NCBI GenBank assembly: GCA_002343845.1
Contig: DDSQ01000186.1
Coordinates: 82,429-146,428 of the forward strand
DNA length: 64,000 bases
DNA from: Planctomycetes bacterium UBA2386
Lineage (GTDB): Bacteria; Planctomycetota; UBA1135; UBA2386
Direction of reading: 5' to 3'
Part shown: in pieces, positions 34,716 to 42,388 of the stretch
Layout: each line of letters starts with the position of its first letter
Position numbering within the stretch: position 1 is the first letter of the stretch
Position numbers and translations under genes: made by a program
The notes under the pieces: generated by a model
Database searches by the model: none
What the model was told of the DNA's origin: nothing
What the model saw: only the letters and a program-made list of their open reading frames with translations

Positions 34716-35980
34716 GAGCGAGCCATCCTCCGCTTGATGTTGGCGGCGACGACGAAGTGGTCGATGCCCGGAGCGAACGCGTTGAGCAGCAGGATCGCGA
34801 GCATCGTGCCTTCCGGATACGCCGGGTTGATCGTGCGCACGAGGATCGTCACGAAGCCGACCAGCGCCCCGTAGATCCACTTGCCCAGGTTGGTCTCCGG
34901 CGAGCTCACCGGGTCGGTCGCCATGAAGACGATGCCGAACAGGAAGCCGCCACAGAGCAGTTGCTCCCACGGCAGCAGGCTGATCGGGCCGGTGGTCGCG
35001 CCGCCGAGTTGCATCAGCCAGGCGCTGCCCAACAGGCCCAGCACGCCTGCGACCATCACGCGCCAGCTGCCGACGCCGGTGAAGACCAGCCAGAACGCGC
35101 CGAGCAGCACGCAGAGTTTGCTGATCTCGCCGGCACTGCCGGGGATGTTGCCGAAGAACAGATCGGCATGGCTGTAGGCGCCTTGCAGTGCGGTGCTGGC
35201 GTCCGTGGACGCAGCTTTCACCACCGCCAGCGGCGTTGGTTGCGAGAACCCGTCGACCAGGCTGCCGGGGACGCCAGCCGGCGAGTGGTTGCCGGCCACC
35301 CACACCGCGTCGCCCGACATCTGCGCCGGGAACGCGAAGAACAGGAACGCGCGCACCAGCATCGCCGGGTTGAACACGTTCATGCCGGTGCCGCCGAACA
35401 CTTCCTTGCCGAGCACGACCGCGAAGGCGACACCGATCGCGAGCTGCCACAGCGGGATCGACGCCGGCACGATCAGCGCGATCAACATGCCACTGACCAG
35501 GTAGCCCTCGCTCACCTCTTCCTTGCGGATCACCGAGAACAGCATCTCGATGCCAAGGCCAACGCCGTAGCTCGTGATCAGGATCGGCAGCATGCGCTGC
35601 AGTCCGAAGACGATCGTGTCGAACGCAGTCACCGCGCCGATCGTGGGCGCCCCGAGCAGCCACTGCAGCCAGCCGGTCACGTAGCCGTCGGCAGTCGCCT
35701 TGCCGGCCTTCACCATCGCATCGACGGCGAGGAAGTGCTGGGCGCCGGTGTTCCAGATCGCCCACAGCAGGCACGGCAGCATCGCGACGATGACCGTGTT
35801 CATGACCCGCTTCAGGTCGACGTAGTCGCGCACGTGCACGCGCTGGCCGCTGGTGCGGTGGTCCGGCGCGAACAGGAACGTCTCGAACGCGTCGAACAGC
35901 GGCCACACCTTGTGGAAGCGGCTGTCCTTGGCGTGGTAGAGCGTCTTCTGCTTCTCGATCAGGTTGCGTAGGAACTGCAC
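34712..35980 (-). CDS. nqrB: Na+-translocating NADH:quinone reductase subunit B
   Basis: A 422-residue core membrane subunit with about ten helices. It carries riboflavin and a covalent FMN and forms the sodium channel. VFNPAMLVRAFLFFAFPAQMS and GLGIEMLFSVIRKEEV are strongly conserved stretches. The Thr that normally takes FMN sits in SGAT; here the aligned stretch is DGFSQPTP, with T249 kept but G and A replaced by Q and P. The GTG start is supported by an AAGGAGG Shine-Dalgarno 9 nt upstream. Confidence 0.96.
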   Translation of the reverse strand: MQFLRNLIEKQKTLYHAKDSRFHKVWPLFDAFETFLFAPDHRTSGQRVHVRDYVDLKRVMNTVIVAMLPCLLWAIWNTGAQHFLAVDAMVKAGKATADGYVTGWLQWLLGAPTIGAVTAFDTIVFGLQRMLPILITSYGVGLGIEMLFSVIRKEEVSEGYLVSGMLIALIVPASIPLWQLAIGVAFAVVLGKEVFGGTGMNVFNPAMLVRAFLFFAFPAQMSGDAVWVAGNHSPAGVPGSLVDGFSQPTPLAVVKAASTDASTALQGAYSHADLFFGNIPGSAGEISKLCVLLGAFWLVFTGVGSWRVMVAGVLGLLGSAWLMQLGGATTGPISLLPWEQLLCGGFLFGIVFMATDPVSSPETNLGKWIYGALVGFVTILVRTINPAYPEGTMLAILLLNAFAPGIDHFVVAANIKRRMARS

Positions 35981-35984
35981 GGGA

Positions 35985-37337
35985 TCACGCCTCCTTCTCG
36001 TACATGTCGAGCCCTTGGCGGATCACCTGGCCGACGTCGATCTTGCACGGATCGACGAACGTGCAGAGCGCCACGTCCTCTTCCGTCACTTCGAGCAGGC
36101 CCAGCTTCACGGCCTCGTCGATGTCGTTCGCCTGGATCGCGCGCACCAGGTAGCTCGGGTGGATGTCGAGCGGCATCACGCCTTCCCAGGTGCCGATGTT
36201 GACGATCGGCCGGTGGCCGCCGTGCAGGCGCGCGTCGACGACGTGCTCCTTCTTCGGCACGAGCCACGAGAACACGCTGCGGTGCCGGCTCAGCTTGCCG
36301 AACTGCGGCAGCGCCCAGCCGAACAGGTCGCGTCGACCGGTGCCCTCGGGGATCACCGTCACGGTCTTGGTCGCGAAGCCGAGGCAGCGATCCTGACCGA
36401 CCGCGCTGCCGTGCAGCACGTTGCCGCAGATGACGCGCACGTCACCGGCGAACGGCTGGCCGCCGTTGAGCGCCGCGCTGTCGGCGCACTGACGCACCCG
36501 GAAGTACTTGCGGCTCGCCGCCGCGCTGCCGCCGAGCGCCACCACGGTGTGGGCGGGGTAGCGCCCCGTGCGCGCCCATTCGCCGAGTCTCGCGACGTCC
36601 TGCAGCGTCAGCGTCCACGCCACCTCGCCGGCCTTGAGCGGGCGGATGTTGGCGATGTGCGTGCCGACGAGGCCCGACGGGTGCGGCCCCGCGAAGTCGT
36701 GCACTTCGACGCCCTGCAGGGCTCGCGCATCCGACTGGTGGTCGCCGGCGGCGCGCAGGCTGAGGAACACCTTGCCCGCGGTCAGCTTGCGCAGCAGGTC
36801 GATGCCGGCCTGCAGGTCGGCCTTCTGGCCCCGCGTGGCGAAGCACGGATCGGCGGCCAGCGGAGCGCTGTCCATGCCGTTCACGAAGATCGCCACCGGC
36901 ACCCTGTGGCTTTGCGCCACCTTGCCGATCGGCCGCTGCCGCACGAGCTGCCACAGTCCGGCGCCCTTGATCGCCTTGACGATCGCATCGCGATCGCCCG
37001 AGGGCTTGGGCACCGCCGCGTGTTCTTCCTTGCCGCCCTTGCTCGCGGCGTTGTCGATGACGACGCGCAGCAGGAACCGCCGTTCGCCGAAGTCCATCCG
37101 CGACACCGTCCCACTGACCGGCGAGCACCACACCAGGTCGCGGTCCATCTTGTCGAGGAACACCGGCTGCCCGGTCTTCACGACGTCGCCTTCCTTGACC
37201 AGGGCCTTGGGCTTGATGCCGGGGAACTCCCCCGTCTCGAGCGCGACGCGCGCCGGCTCGGGTGCATCCACGAGCTGCAACTCGGGACGCCCCGCCAGCG
37301 GCAGGTCGTAGCCCTTCCTGATGGTGTGGGTGGTCAT
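35985..37337 (-). CDS. nqrA: Na+-translocating NADH:quinone reductase subunit A
   Basis: A 450-residue peripheral subunit. Conserved openings include IRKGYDLPLAGRP (about 6-18), LKAGEVAWTLTLQDVARLG in the middle, and EVTEEDVALCTFVDPCKID near the C-terminus. The ATG at 37337 has GAGG about 10 nt upstream and overlaps the nqrM stop by 4 bp; a GTG two codons earlier (37343) is the alternative. Its exact role in quinone binding is debated in the family. Confidence 0.96.
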   Translation of the reverse strand: MTTHTIRKGYDLPLAGRPELQLVDAPEPARVALETGEFPGIKPKALVKEGDVVKTGQPVFLDKMDRDLVWCSPVSGTVSRMDFGERRFLLRVVIDNAASKGGKEEHAAVPKPSGDRDAIVKAIKGAGLWQLVRQRPIGKVAQSHRVPVAIFVNGMDSAPLAADPCFATRGQKADLQAGIDLLRKLTAGKVFLSLRAAGDHQSDARALQGVEVHDFAGPHPSGLVGTHIANIRPLKAGEVAWTLTLQDVARLGEWARTGRYPAHTVVALGGSAAASRKYFRVRQCADSAALNGGQPFAGDVRVICGNVLHGSAVGQDRCLGFATKTVTVIPEGTGRRDLFGWALPQFGKLSRHRSVFSWLVPKKEHVVDARLHGGHRPIVNIGTWEGVMPLDIHPSYLVRAIQANDIDEAVKLGLLEVTEEDVALCTFVDPCKIDVGQVIRQGLDMYEKEA

Positions 37338-37507
37338 CGGCACGAACCCTCGGCTGCGGGTTGATCCGCCGTCTTGCCGCAGCGCTGGCAGTTGCCGTCG
37401 GGGCTCATGCCCCCGCAGGACCCGGACAGTCGCCGCCCGCCGACGGCGAGCACGACGATGGCGAGGACCGGCACCGAGAACACCAGGATTGGCAGGAGGA
37501 AGGACAC
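37334..37507 (-). CDS. nqrM: Nqr maturation factor NqrM (DUF539)
   Basis: A 57-residue protein with one membrane helix (FLLPILVFSVPVLAIVVLAV). A Cys-rich tail follows: GSCGGMSPDGNCQRCGK, with four conserved Cys counting the final one near the C-terminus. This matches NqrM, which delivers iron to the NqrD/NqrE site. In Vibrio nqrM follows nqrF; here it comes first and overlaps nqrA by 4 bp. I chose the GTG at 37507 over an open extension to 37552, because the extension crosses a run of seven T and is not membrane-like. Confidence 0.85.
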   Translation of the reverse strand: MSFLLPILVFSVPVLAIVVLAVGGRRLSGSCGGMSPDGNCQRCGKTADQPAAEGSCR

Positions 37508-37532
37508 CGCTGGCCGAAAAAAAGGTCGGGCG

Positions 37533-37538
37533 ACGATA
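37533..37538 (-). promoter_or_regulatory. -10-like hexamer TATCGT upstream of nqrM
   Basis: It lies 25 nt upstream of the nqrM GTG and is the best promoter candidate for the whole nqrM-nqrF operon. A small stem around it, followed by T7 (37517-37523), could also end the acyl carrier protein transcript. Confidence 0.35.
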
Positions 37539-37598
37539 GCGATCGGCGCCACGGAGTCGAGTCTCAGTCCGCAGCCGCGGGCACGAATCGTGGGTCGG

Positions 37599-37865
37599 TC
37601 AGCGGCGGCTCAGGACCAGGTCGCTGAGGCCCTGCAGGGTGTTGCAGTTGCGCAGCGAGATGTCGGCGTCGGTCAGCCGCACGCCGAAGCGCCGCTCGAG
37701 GAACTCGACCACCTCGACCACGCCCGCGGAATCGACGATGCCCGAGGTCACCAGCGGCGTCTCGGCTTCGAGGCCGTCCTCGCGGCCGTCGCGGAACCAG
37801 TCGGCGATGTAGGTGCGGATCGTGGCCAGGATCGTCGCACGATCGGGGAACGGCACGGCGGACAT
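37599..37865 (-). CDS. Acyl carrier protein
   Basis: An 88-residue four-helix carrier. The phosphopantetheine attachment Ser lies in TSGIVDSAGVVEVVEFLE near residue 45 (DSxxxxE pattern, a variant of DSL). LTDADISLRNCNTLQGLSDLV forms the last helices. It stands alone without fatty-acid synthesis genes, so it is more likely dedicated to a special acyl or aminoacyl transfer than to bulk lipid synthesis. The ATG at 37865 is preferred; 37880 is an alternative. It diverges from the EEP-family gene. Confidence 0.82.
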   Translation of the reverse strand: MSAVPFPDRATILATIRTYIADWFRDGREDGLEAETPLVTSGIVDSAGVVEVVEFLERRFGVRLTDADISLRNCNTLQGLSDLVLSRR

Positions 37866-37957
37866 CGCGGCGTGGATCATGCCGAATCGCGCCCCGGCGG
37901 CAACGTCGGCGACCCAGCCCTCGCCGCACGGCGCAGTCCGCGGCATGGTTCCGGCCC

Positions 37958-38902
37958 GTGCGCGTGCGCTCGTCGAACCTGGTGCTGCTCCTGGCCCTGC
38001 CGGCCCTGCCTTCGGCCGTGGCGCCGTTCTTCGCGCACTGGCATTGGACGATCGACCAGCTCGCGTGCTTTCCGGTCCAGGCGATGGCCTGGCTGGCGAT
38101 CAGCGCGCTGCTGCTCGCGGCGGCGCGGCGCTGGTGGCTCGCGCTCGTCCTGGCGGCTGGCGCCGCACTCGCCGCCGCCGCCGTGCTGCCGGCGTGGTTG
38201 CGTTCGCCGCCGACGCCCGCGGCGACGGCACCGCGCGGCACGGACGTGCGGGTCCTGACGTTCAACCTGCTGCGCGGCAGCGAACGGAACGCCGAACGGG
38301 CCCTCGCTCTCGTGCGCAAGCACGATCCCGACGTGGTGTTCTGCAGCGAAGTGACGCCAGCGTGGCTCGCCGCGCTCGCCGATCGCTTGCCCGGGCTCCC
38401 CCATCGCTGCGTGCGTACCGACGACGGCTACTACGGCGTGGCGCTGTTCTCGCGTTGGCCGCTGCAGGGCGAAGTGGTGCCGCTCGGCGTCGACTGGGCG
38501 CCCGCGCTGCGCGCCGTCGTCGCAACGCCCGGCGGCCCGCTCGGCGTACTCGGCGTGCACACGCCGCGGCCCGGCGGCGGCGAGCGCTGCCGGCTGCGCG
38601 ACCAGGCGCTCGCGGCGATTCCGGCGACGCTGGCGCCACTGCCGCCCGCGCGGGTGGTGCTCGGCGACTTCAACACGACGCCGTGGAACCACGGGTTCCG
38701 CACCCTGCTCGCTTCGACCGGCCTGCGTTGCGCCGCCGACGGCGGCTGGCAGGCGACGTGGCCGAGTTCCTTGCCCTGGCCCCTGCGAGTGCCGATCGAC
38801 CACGTGCTGCTCGGCGGCGGCGTCGCGGTGGCTCGGCACGAGGTCGGGCCCGACTTCGGCAGCGACCACCTGCCGCTGATCACCACGCTGGTGCTGCCGT
38901 GA
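37958..38902 (+). CDS. Endonuclease/exonuclease/phosphatase (EEP) family membrane protein
   Basis: A 314-residue protein. Two to three N-terminal membrane segments (about 5-85) precede an EEP hydrolase domain. Its catalytic motifs are VLTFNLLRGS (metal-binding Asn), VVFCSEVTP (Glu), VLGDFNTTPWN, IDHVLL and GSDHLPL (catalytic His). Relatives such as YafD-like proteins cleave phosphodiesters in the periplasm or at the membrane. Substrate unknown. GTG start; the stop overlaps the next gene by 4 bp (GTGA). Confidence 0.85.
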   Translation: MRVRSSNLVLLLALPALPSAVAPFFAHWHWTIDQLACFPVQAMAWLAISALLLAAARRWWLALVLAAGAALAAAAVLPAWLRSPPTPAATAPRGTDVRVLTFNLLRGSERNAERALALVRKHDPDVVFCSEVTPAWLAALADRLPGLPHRCVRTDDGYYGVALFSRWPLQGEVVPLGVDWAPALRAVVATPGGPLGVLGVHTPRPGGGERCRLRDQALAAIPATLAPLPPARVVLGDFNTTPWNHGFRTLLASTGLRCAADGGWQATWPSSLPWPLRVPIDHVLLGGGVAVARHEVGPDFGSDHLPLITTLVLP

Positions 38903-39333
38903 CGGCGCGCGCGGGCGAACGCCCGGCGCGAACCCCGGTGGCGCTGGCCGCCGCGTTCGGCGCGATCGCGGTCGGCATCCACTTCGAGCTGTTCCCGTGG
39001 CAGCTCAACGTCTGGCTGCGCGCGTGGTGGCTGCACTTCTTCGCCGTCACCGCGACTGCGCTGGGAACCGGGCACATGCTCGGCATCGGCGGTGCTGGTT
39101 CACGGCGCGAGCAGGTGCTGCGGCTGCGCCTCGCGTGCGTGGTGCCGTTCACGCTGCTGGCCCTGCACGAACTCGGTCAGTGGTTGTGGCCGCACGAAGA
39201 GCACCCCGACTGCCTGCGCGACATCGGCATGAACGCGCTCGGCGTCACGCTGGCCTGGTGGGTGCTGCACCGCACGCTGCCGCCGGCGGCCGAGCGGCGC
39301 CGCGGCGATGGCGGTGCTGGCGGCGGGACGTGA
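38899..39333 (+). CDS. VanZ-like small membrane protein
   Basis: A 144-residue protein with about four hydrophobic segments. HELGQWLWPHEEHPDCLRDI, then GMNALGVTLAWWVL, resembles the E..Q...R..D...N..G pattern of VanZ-like proteins. The VanZ family has no settled biochemical function. The GTG start overlaps the EEP gene stop, so the two are probably translated together. The stop lies 1 nt from the 3' end of the selenocysteine tRNA on the other strand. Confidence 0.55.
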   Translation: MTARAGERPARTPVALAAAFGAIAVGIHFELFPWQLNVWLRAWWLHFFAVTATALGTGHMLGIGGAGSRREQVLRLRLACVVPFTLLALHELGQWLWPHEEHPDCLRDIGMNALGVTLAWWVLHRTLPPAAERRRGDGGAGGGT

Positions 39334-39334
39334 A

Positions 39335-39433
39335 TGGCGGGAGTGCATGGGAATCGAACCCACCGGGCCCCACTCGAGGCGGAACCCCACAGGTTTTGAA
39401 GACCAGGCCGAACACCAGCTCGGATGCACTCCC
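39335..39433 (-). tRNA. selC: tRNA-Sec (anticodon TCA)
   Basis: A 99-nt tRNA including an encoded CCA end. It has an 8-bp acceptor stem (GGGAGTGC with GCACTCCC), discriminator G, a 6-bp D stem around a 4-nt loop, and anticodon loop CTTCAAA with TCA at 39397-39399. It also has a long variable arm and T loop TTCGATT. These are the marks of bacterial selenocysteine tRNA and not of a suppressor or Ser tRNA. One T-T mismatch sits in the anticodon stem. It decodes UGA with SelB. The selA, selB and selD genes are not in the window. Confidence 0.94.
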
Positions 39434-39454
39434 GCGCGAACGCAGGCGGGGCGC

Positions 39455-39482
39455 ATGCTAGGTGCAGGCAGTCCCGCTGCAA
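39455..39482 (-). promoter_or_regulatory. Sigma-70-type promoter for selC
   Basis: -35 TTGCAG (39477-39482) and -10 TAGCAT (39455-39460) are separated by 16 bp, and the -10 ends 21 nt before the tRNA. It is the best two-box promoter in the window. Confidence 0.6.
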
Positions 39483-39516
39483 GCGCGCATCCCCCGGTCG
39501 GCCTCGGCGCGCTGGC

Positions 39517-40128
39517 TCAGCGCGCCATCCACGCACCCGCCGCGTGCAGCCCGTCACACACCACACAGCCCTTGGCGCCGCCGAGCACGGACGGGTCCTG
39601 CGTCCGGGCGGCGCGCAGCAGCATGGTGCCCTTCTCGCGCATGTCGCGCAGCGCGAGTTCCCACTGCGTGCGTTCGGCCGCGGTGAGACGCAGCGACGTC
39701 ATGCGCCGCTGCAGGCTGCGTTCGACGAAGGCCTGCAGCACCTGCCGCTGCTCGTCGCCGCTGCCGCGCAACAACCTGCGCTCGCGTTCTGGCAACCCGT
39801 CGCCGAACGAGTCGGGCTCGCCCTTGAGTCCGTAGAACTTCGGCCGGAGCCGGTAGAGCCGCAGCGCGTCGATCGTCGGCAGGCAGAGCGGGCAACCCGG
39901 AACGAAGTGCACGAGCCGCATCGTTGCGGGATCCGCGCGCAGCAGGATGTCGACGTCGTCGCTACCGACGCCCTCGTCGTAGAGCCCTTCGAGCACCGCG
40001 TAGAAGATCGTCGAGCTGCCGAGGCTCGCGGCGGGCTCGACGACCGCAGGCGGTTCGACGGACGCCGAGCCGCTCGGCGCGCCAGCGCAAGCCGCGGCCA
40101 GCACGCACACGTAGAGACCGTTCTTCAT
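39517..40128 (-). CDS. Lipoprotein with two CxxC pairs, function unknown
   Basis: A 203-residue protein with a signal peptide and lipobox LAAAC (Cys 14). CxxC pairs occur at 79/82 (VPGCPLCLPT) and 188/191 (GCVVCDGLH). Between them is a charged helical region with LPERERRLLRGSGDEQRQVL and FVERSLQRRMTSLRLTAAER. There is no CxxCH, so it is not a c-type cytochrome. The pairs could bind a metal or form disulfides. I do not recognise a family. The ATG at 40128 gives the clean signal peptide. Confidence 0.7.
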   Translation of the reverse strand: MKNGLYVCVLAAACAGAPSGSASVEPPAVVEPAASLGSSTIFYAVLEGLYDEGVGSDDVDILLRADPATMRLVHFVPGCPLCLPTIDALRLYRLRPKFYGLKGEPDSFGDGLPERERRLLRGSGDEQRQVLQAFVERSLQRRMTSLRLTAAERTQWELALRDMREKGTMLLRAARTQDPSVLGGAKGCVVCDGLHAAGAWMAR

Positions 40129-40183
40129 GGGTGCCACGACGTCGCGCGGTGCGGGATGTTAGCGGCCGCGCAGGACACCCGCC

Positions 40184-40918
40184 TCACCCGTCGCGCAGGT
40201 GCTGGGCCGCCGCGACCGCAAGCGCAAGGCCGAACAGCACGCAACCGCCGAAGCCACACCACGCCAGCGTGCTCTCCACCCAGGTCGGCAGATCCCACTT
40301 CTGCACGAACGAGAAGAGCAGTCCACCGACGCCGACGATGCCCACCATCGCCGAAAGCCGCGTGCCGCCGAAGCCGACTTCCTCGAGCGTGCCGAGATGC
40401 AGGAACAGGCACGCGAGGATGCCGGCACTGGCGACGAGACCCATCAGCATCGTTCCGCCGTCCTCCTTCGCGATCCAAAACGCGATGCCCTGGCCGGCGA
40501 CGAGGGCGAGGCCGCCGAACAGCCCGCCAGCGCCCCCCTGCCCACGCATGCTGGTCAGGCCCCAGCCGAGCGCGAGCAGCAGGCCGCCGGCGACGAGGCC
40601 GATCACGTTCGCGAGAGCCACCGCCATGCCGACGTCCTCACGTCCGGTGGCGCCACCGATCGCGCCCGCGAGCGAGCCGATGCCGATCGCGGCTCCGCCG
40701 AGCAGGACGAACAGGAACCCGATCGAGGGCCGCGTGCTGCCGGTCGCCGCGACGACGTTGCCGATCGCCTCGCCGCTCGGGCCGTCGTCGGCGTCGACGT
40801 CGCCCGGGCCAGGTGTTCCGACCGACGCGACGGCCGCCGCGTCGAAGCGATGACCGCAGAAGCGACACTTGCGCGCGGCGTCCTGCACGGACTCGGCGCA
40901 TTCGGGGCAGTTCTTCAT
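40184..40918 (-). CDS. Zinc-ribbon membrane protein
   Basis: A 244-residue protein. An N-terminal zinc ribbon (C4, C7, C18, C21 in CPEC and CRFC) is joined by a flexible linker to six or so hydrophobic segments from about residue 67. This layout occurs in many uncharacterised bacterial membrane proteins. No catalytic motif is visible. It is transcribed in the same direction as the lipoprotein at 39517, 55 bp away. A TAGCAT hexamer lies about 24 nt before the ATG. Confidence 0.7.
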   Translation of the reverse strand: MKNCPECAESVQDAARKCRFCGHRFDAAAVASVGTPGPGDVDADDGPSGEAIGNVVAATGSTRPSIGFLFVLLGGAAIGIGSLAGAIGGATGREDVGMAVALANVIGLVAGGLLLALGWGLTSMRGQGGAGGLFGGLALVAGQGIAFWIAKEDGGTMLMGLVASAGILACLFLHLGTLEEVGFGGTRLSAMVGIVGVGGLLFSFVQKWDLPTWVESTLAWCGFGGCVLFGLALAVAAAQHLRDG

Positions 40919-40976
40919 GGCAGCAGCAGGGTGCTCGCGATGCTAGCCGTACCTCCTTCGCGACACCGCAGGTCCC

Positions 40977-42383
40977 TCACGCGAGCAGTGCTGGCACGAC
41001 CTTCCCGTGCACGTCGGTGAGCCGGTGGTCGCGACCTTCGTGGCGGAACGTCAGCCGTTCGTGGTCGAAGCCCAGCAGCCACAGCAAGGTGGCGTTGAGG
41101 TCGTGCACGTGCACCGCGTTGCGCACGACGTTGTAGCCGAGTTCGTCGGTCTCGCCGTGCTGCACGCCCGCGCGCACTCCGGCACCCGCGAGCCAGGTGA
41201 CGAAGCAGCGAGGATGGTGGTCGCGCCCGTAGCCCGCATCGCCGGCTACGCCCTGCGCGTAGACCGTGCGGCCGAATTCGCTGGTCCACACCACCAGCGT
41301 GTCGTCGAGCAGACCACGCTGCCGCAGGTCGCCGAGCAGGGCGGCGATCGGCTGGTCGATGTCGCGGCACTGCAGCGGCAGGTCGTGTTCGAGGTTTTTG
41401 TGCTGGTCCCAACCGCGGTGGTAGATCTGCACGCACCGCACGCCGCGCTCGAGCAGCCGCCGCGCCAGCAGGATGTTGTTGGCGAACGTGCCGCGCGTGT
41501 GCACGTCGGGTCCGTAGCGCGCCTTGACGGCCTCGGGCTCGGCCGAGAGGTCGACGAGTTCCGGCACCGCCGCCTGCATGCGGAAGGCCAGTTCGGCCTG
41601 GCGCTGCCGCGCCGTGCTGCTCGCGTCGCCGAAGCGTTGCTGCGCGACCGTGTGCAGTTCCGCCATGGTCGCGAGCTGGCGGGCGCGCGCTTGCCGCGAC
41701 ACGCCGTCGGGATCCCGGAGGAACAGCACCGGATCGCCTTCGCTGCGCAGCAGCACGCCCTGGTGCTCGGCGGGCAGGAACCCCGCCCCCCACAGCCGGC
41801 TGTAGAGCGCCTGATCCTGCTTGGGCCCGCTCCACGACGAGTGCAGCACGACGAACGCCGGCAGTTCGCGCGTGGCGGCGCCGAGCGCCCATGCGAGCCA
41901 CGCCCCGAAGCTCGGCCGGCCCGGCAGTTCGTGCCCGGTCTGCACCAGGTTGAGCGCCGGCTCGTGGTTGATCGCGTCGGTCTGCATCGACCGCACGATC
42001 GCGAGTTCGTCGGCGCACTGCGCGAGATACGGCAGCAGGTCGCTCATCCAGGCGCCGCACCGGCCGCGCTGCGCGAAGACGCGGTTGGTCGCTTGGATCA
42101 CCAGGCGTGCCTGGTCCGACGTCATCGTGGTGATGCGCTGGCCCTGGCGCACCGAGTCGGGAAGGTCCTGGCCGTGCCAACGCCGCAGTGCCGGCTTGTG
42201 GTCGAACAGGTCGAGCTGCGACGGCGCACCGACCATGTGCAGGTAGAGCACCCGGGCGGCGCGCGGCGTCCGGTGCGGCACCGGCGCCCGGTCGCTCGCG
42301 CCGTGCCACCACCAGGTCGCCGCCGCACCCGCGGCAGCGCGCTGCAGGAACGAACGGCGGTCGAGGTTCACGGGCTCGTGCAT
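40977..42383 (-). CDS. DUF1501 (sulfatase-like) protein with Tat signal
   Basis: A 468-residue secreted protein. The twin-arginine signal DRRSFLQRAAAGAAA is at about 8-22. Alkaline-phosphatase/sulfatase-superfamily traits are seen in LYLHMVGAPSQLDLFDHKP and VVWTSEFGRTVYAQG. Members are abundant in Planctomycetota and almost always follow a DUF1549/DUF1553 gene, as here with a 5-bp gap. The biochemical role is unknown; sugar or sulfate-ester metabolism is a guess from family context. Confidence 0.92.
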   Translation of the reverse strand: MHEPVNLDRRSFLQRAAAGAAATWWWHGASDRAPVPHRTPRAARVLYLHMVGAPSQLDLFDHKPALRRWHGQDLPDSVRQGQRITTMTSDQARLVIQATNRVFAQRGRCGAWMSDLLPYLAQCADELAIVRSMQTDAINHEPALNLVQTGHELPGRPSFGAWLAWALGAATRELPAFVVLHSSWSGPKQDQALYSRLWGAGFLPAEHQGVLLRSEGDPVLFLRDPDGVSRQARARQLATMAELHTVAQQRFGDASSTARQRQAELAFRMQAAVPELVDLSAEPEAVKARYGPDVHTRGTFANNILLARRLLERGVRCVQIYHRGWDQHKNLEHDLPLQCRDIDQPIAALLGDLRQRGLLDDTLVVWTSEFGRTVYAQGVAGDAGYGRDHHPRCFVTWLAGAGVRAGVQHGETDELGYNVVRNAVHVHDLNATLLWLLGFDHERLTFRHEGRDHRLTDVHGKVVPALLA

Positions 42384-42388
42384 GCGAT

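Noticed and set aside
37508..37552. Longer N-terminus for NqrM, starting with GTG at 37552
   Set aside because: It would cross a run of seven T and add residues not seen in NqrM, which normally starts at its membrane helix.
39434..39519. Read-through of the lipoprotein UGA stop at 39517 as selenocysteine, suggested by the adjacent tRNA-Sec
   Set aside because: The sequence after the stop is Arg/Pro-rich and shows no domain. No partner Cys lies next to the UGA and no SECIS-like stem is evident.
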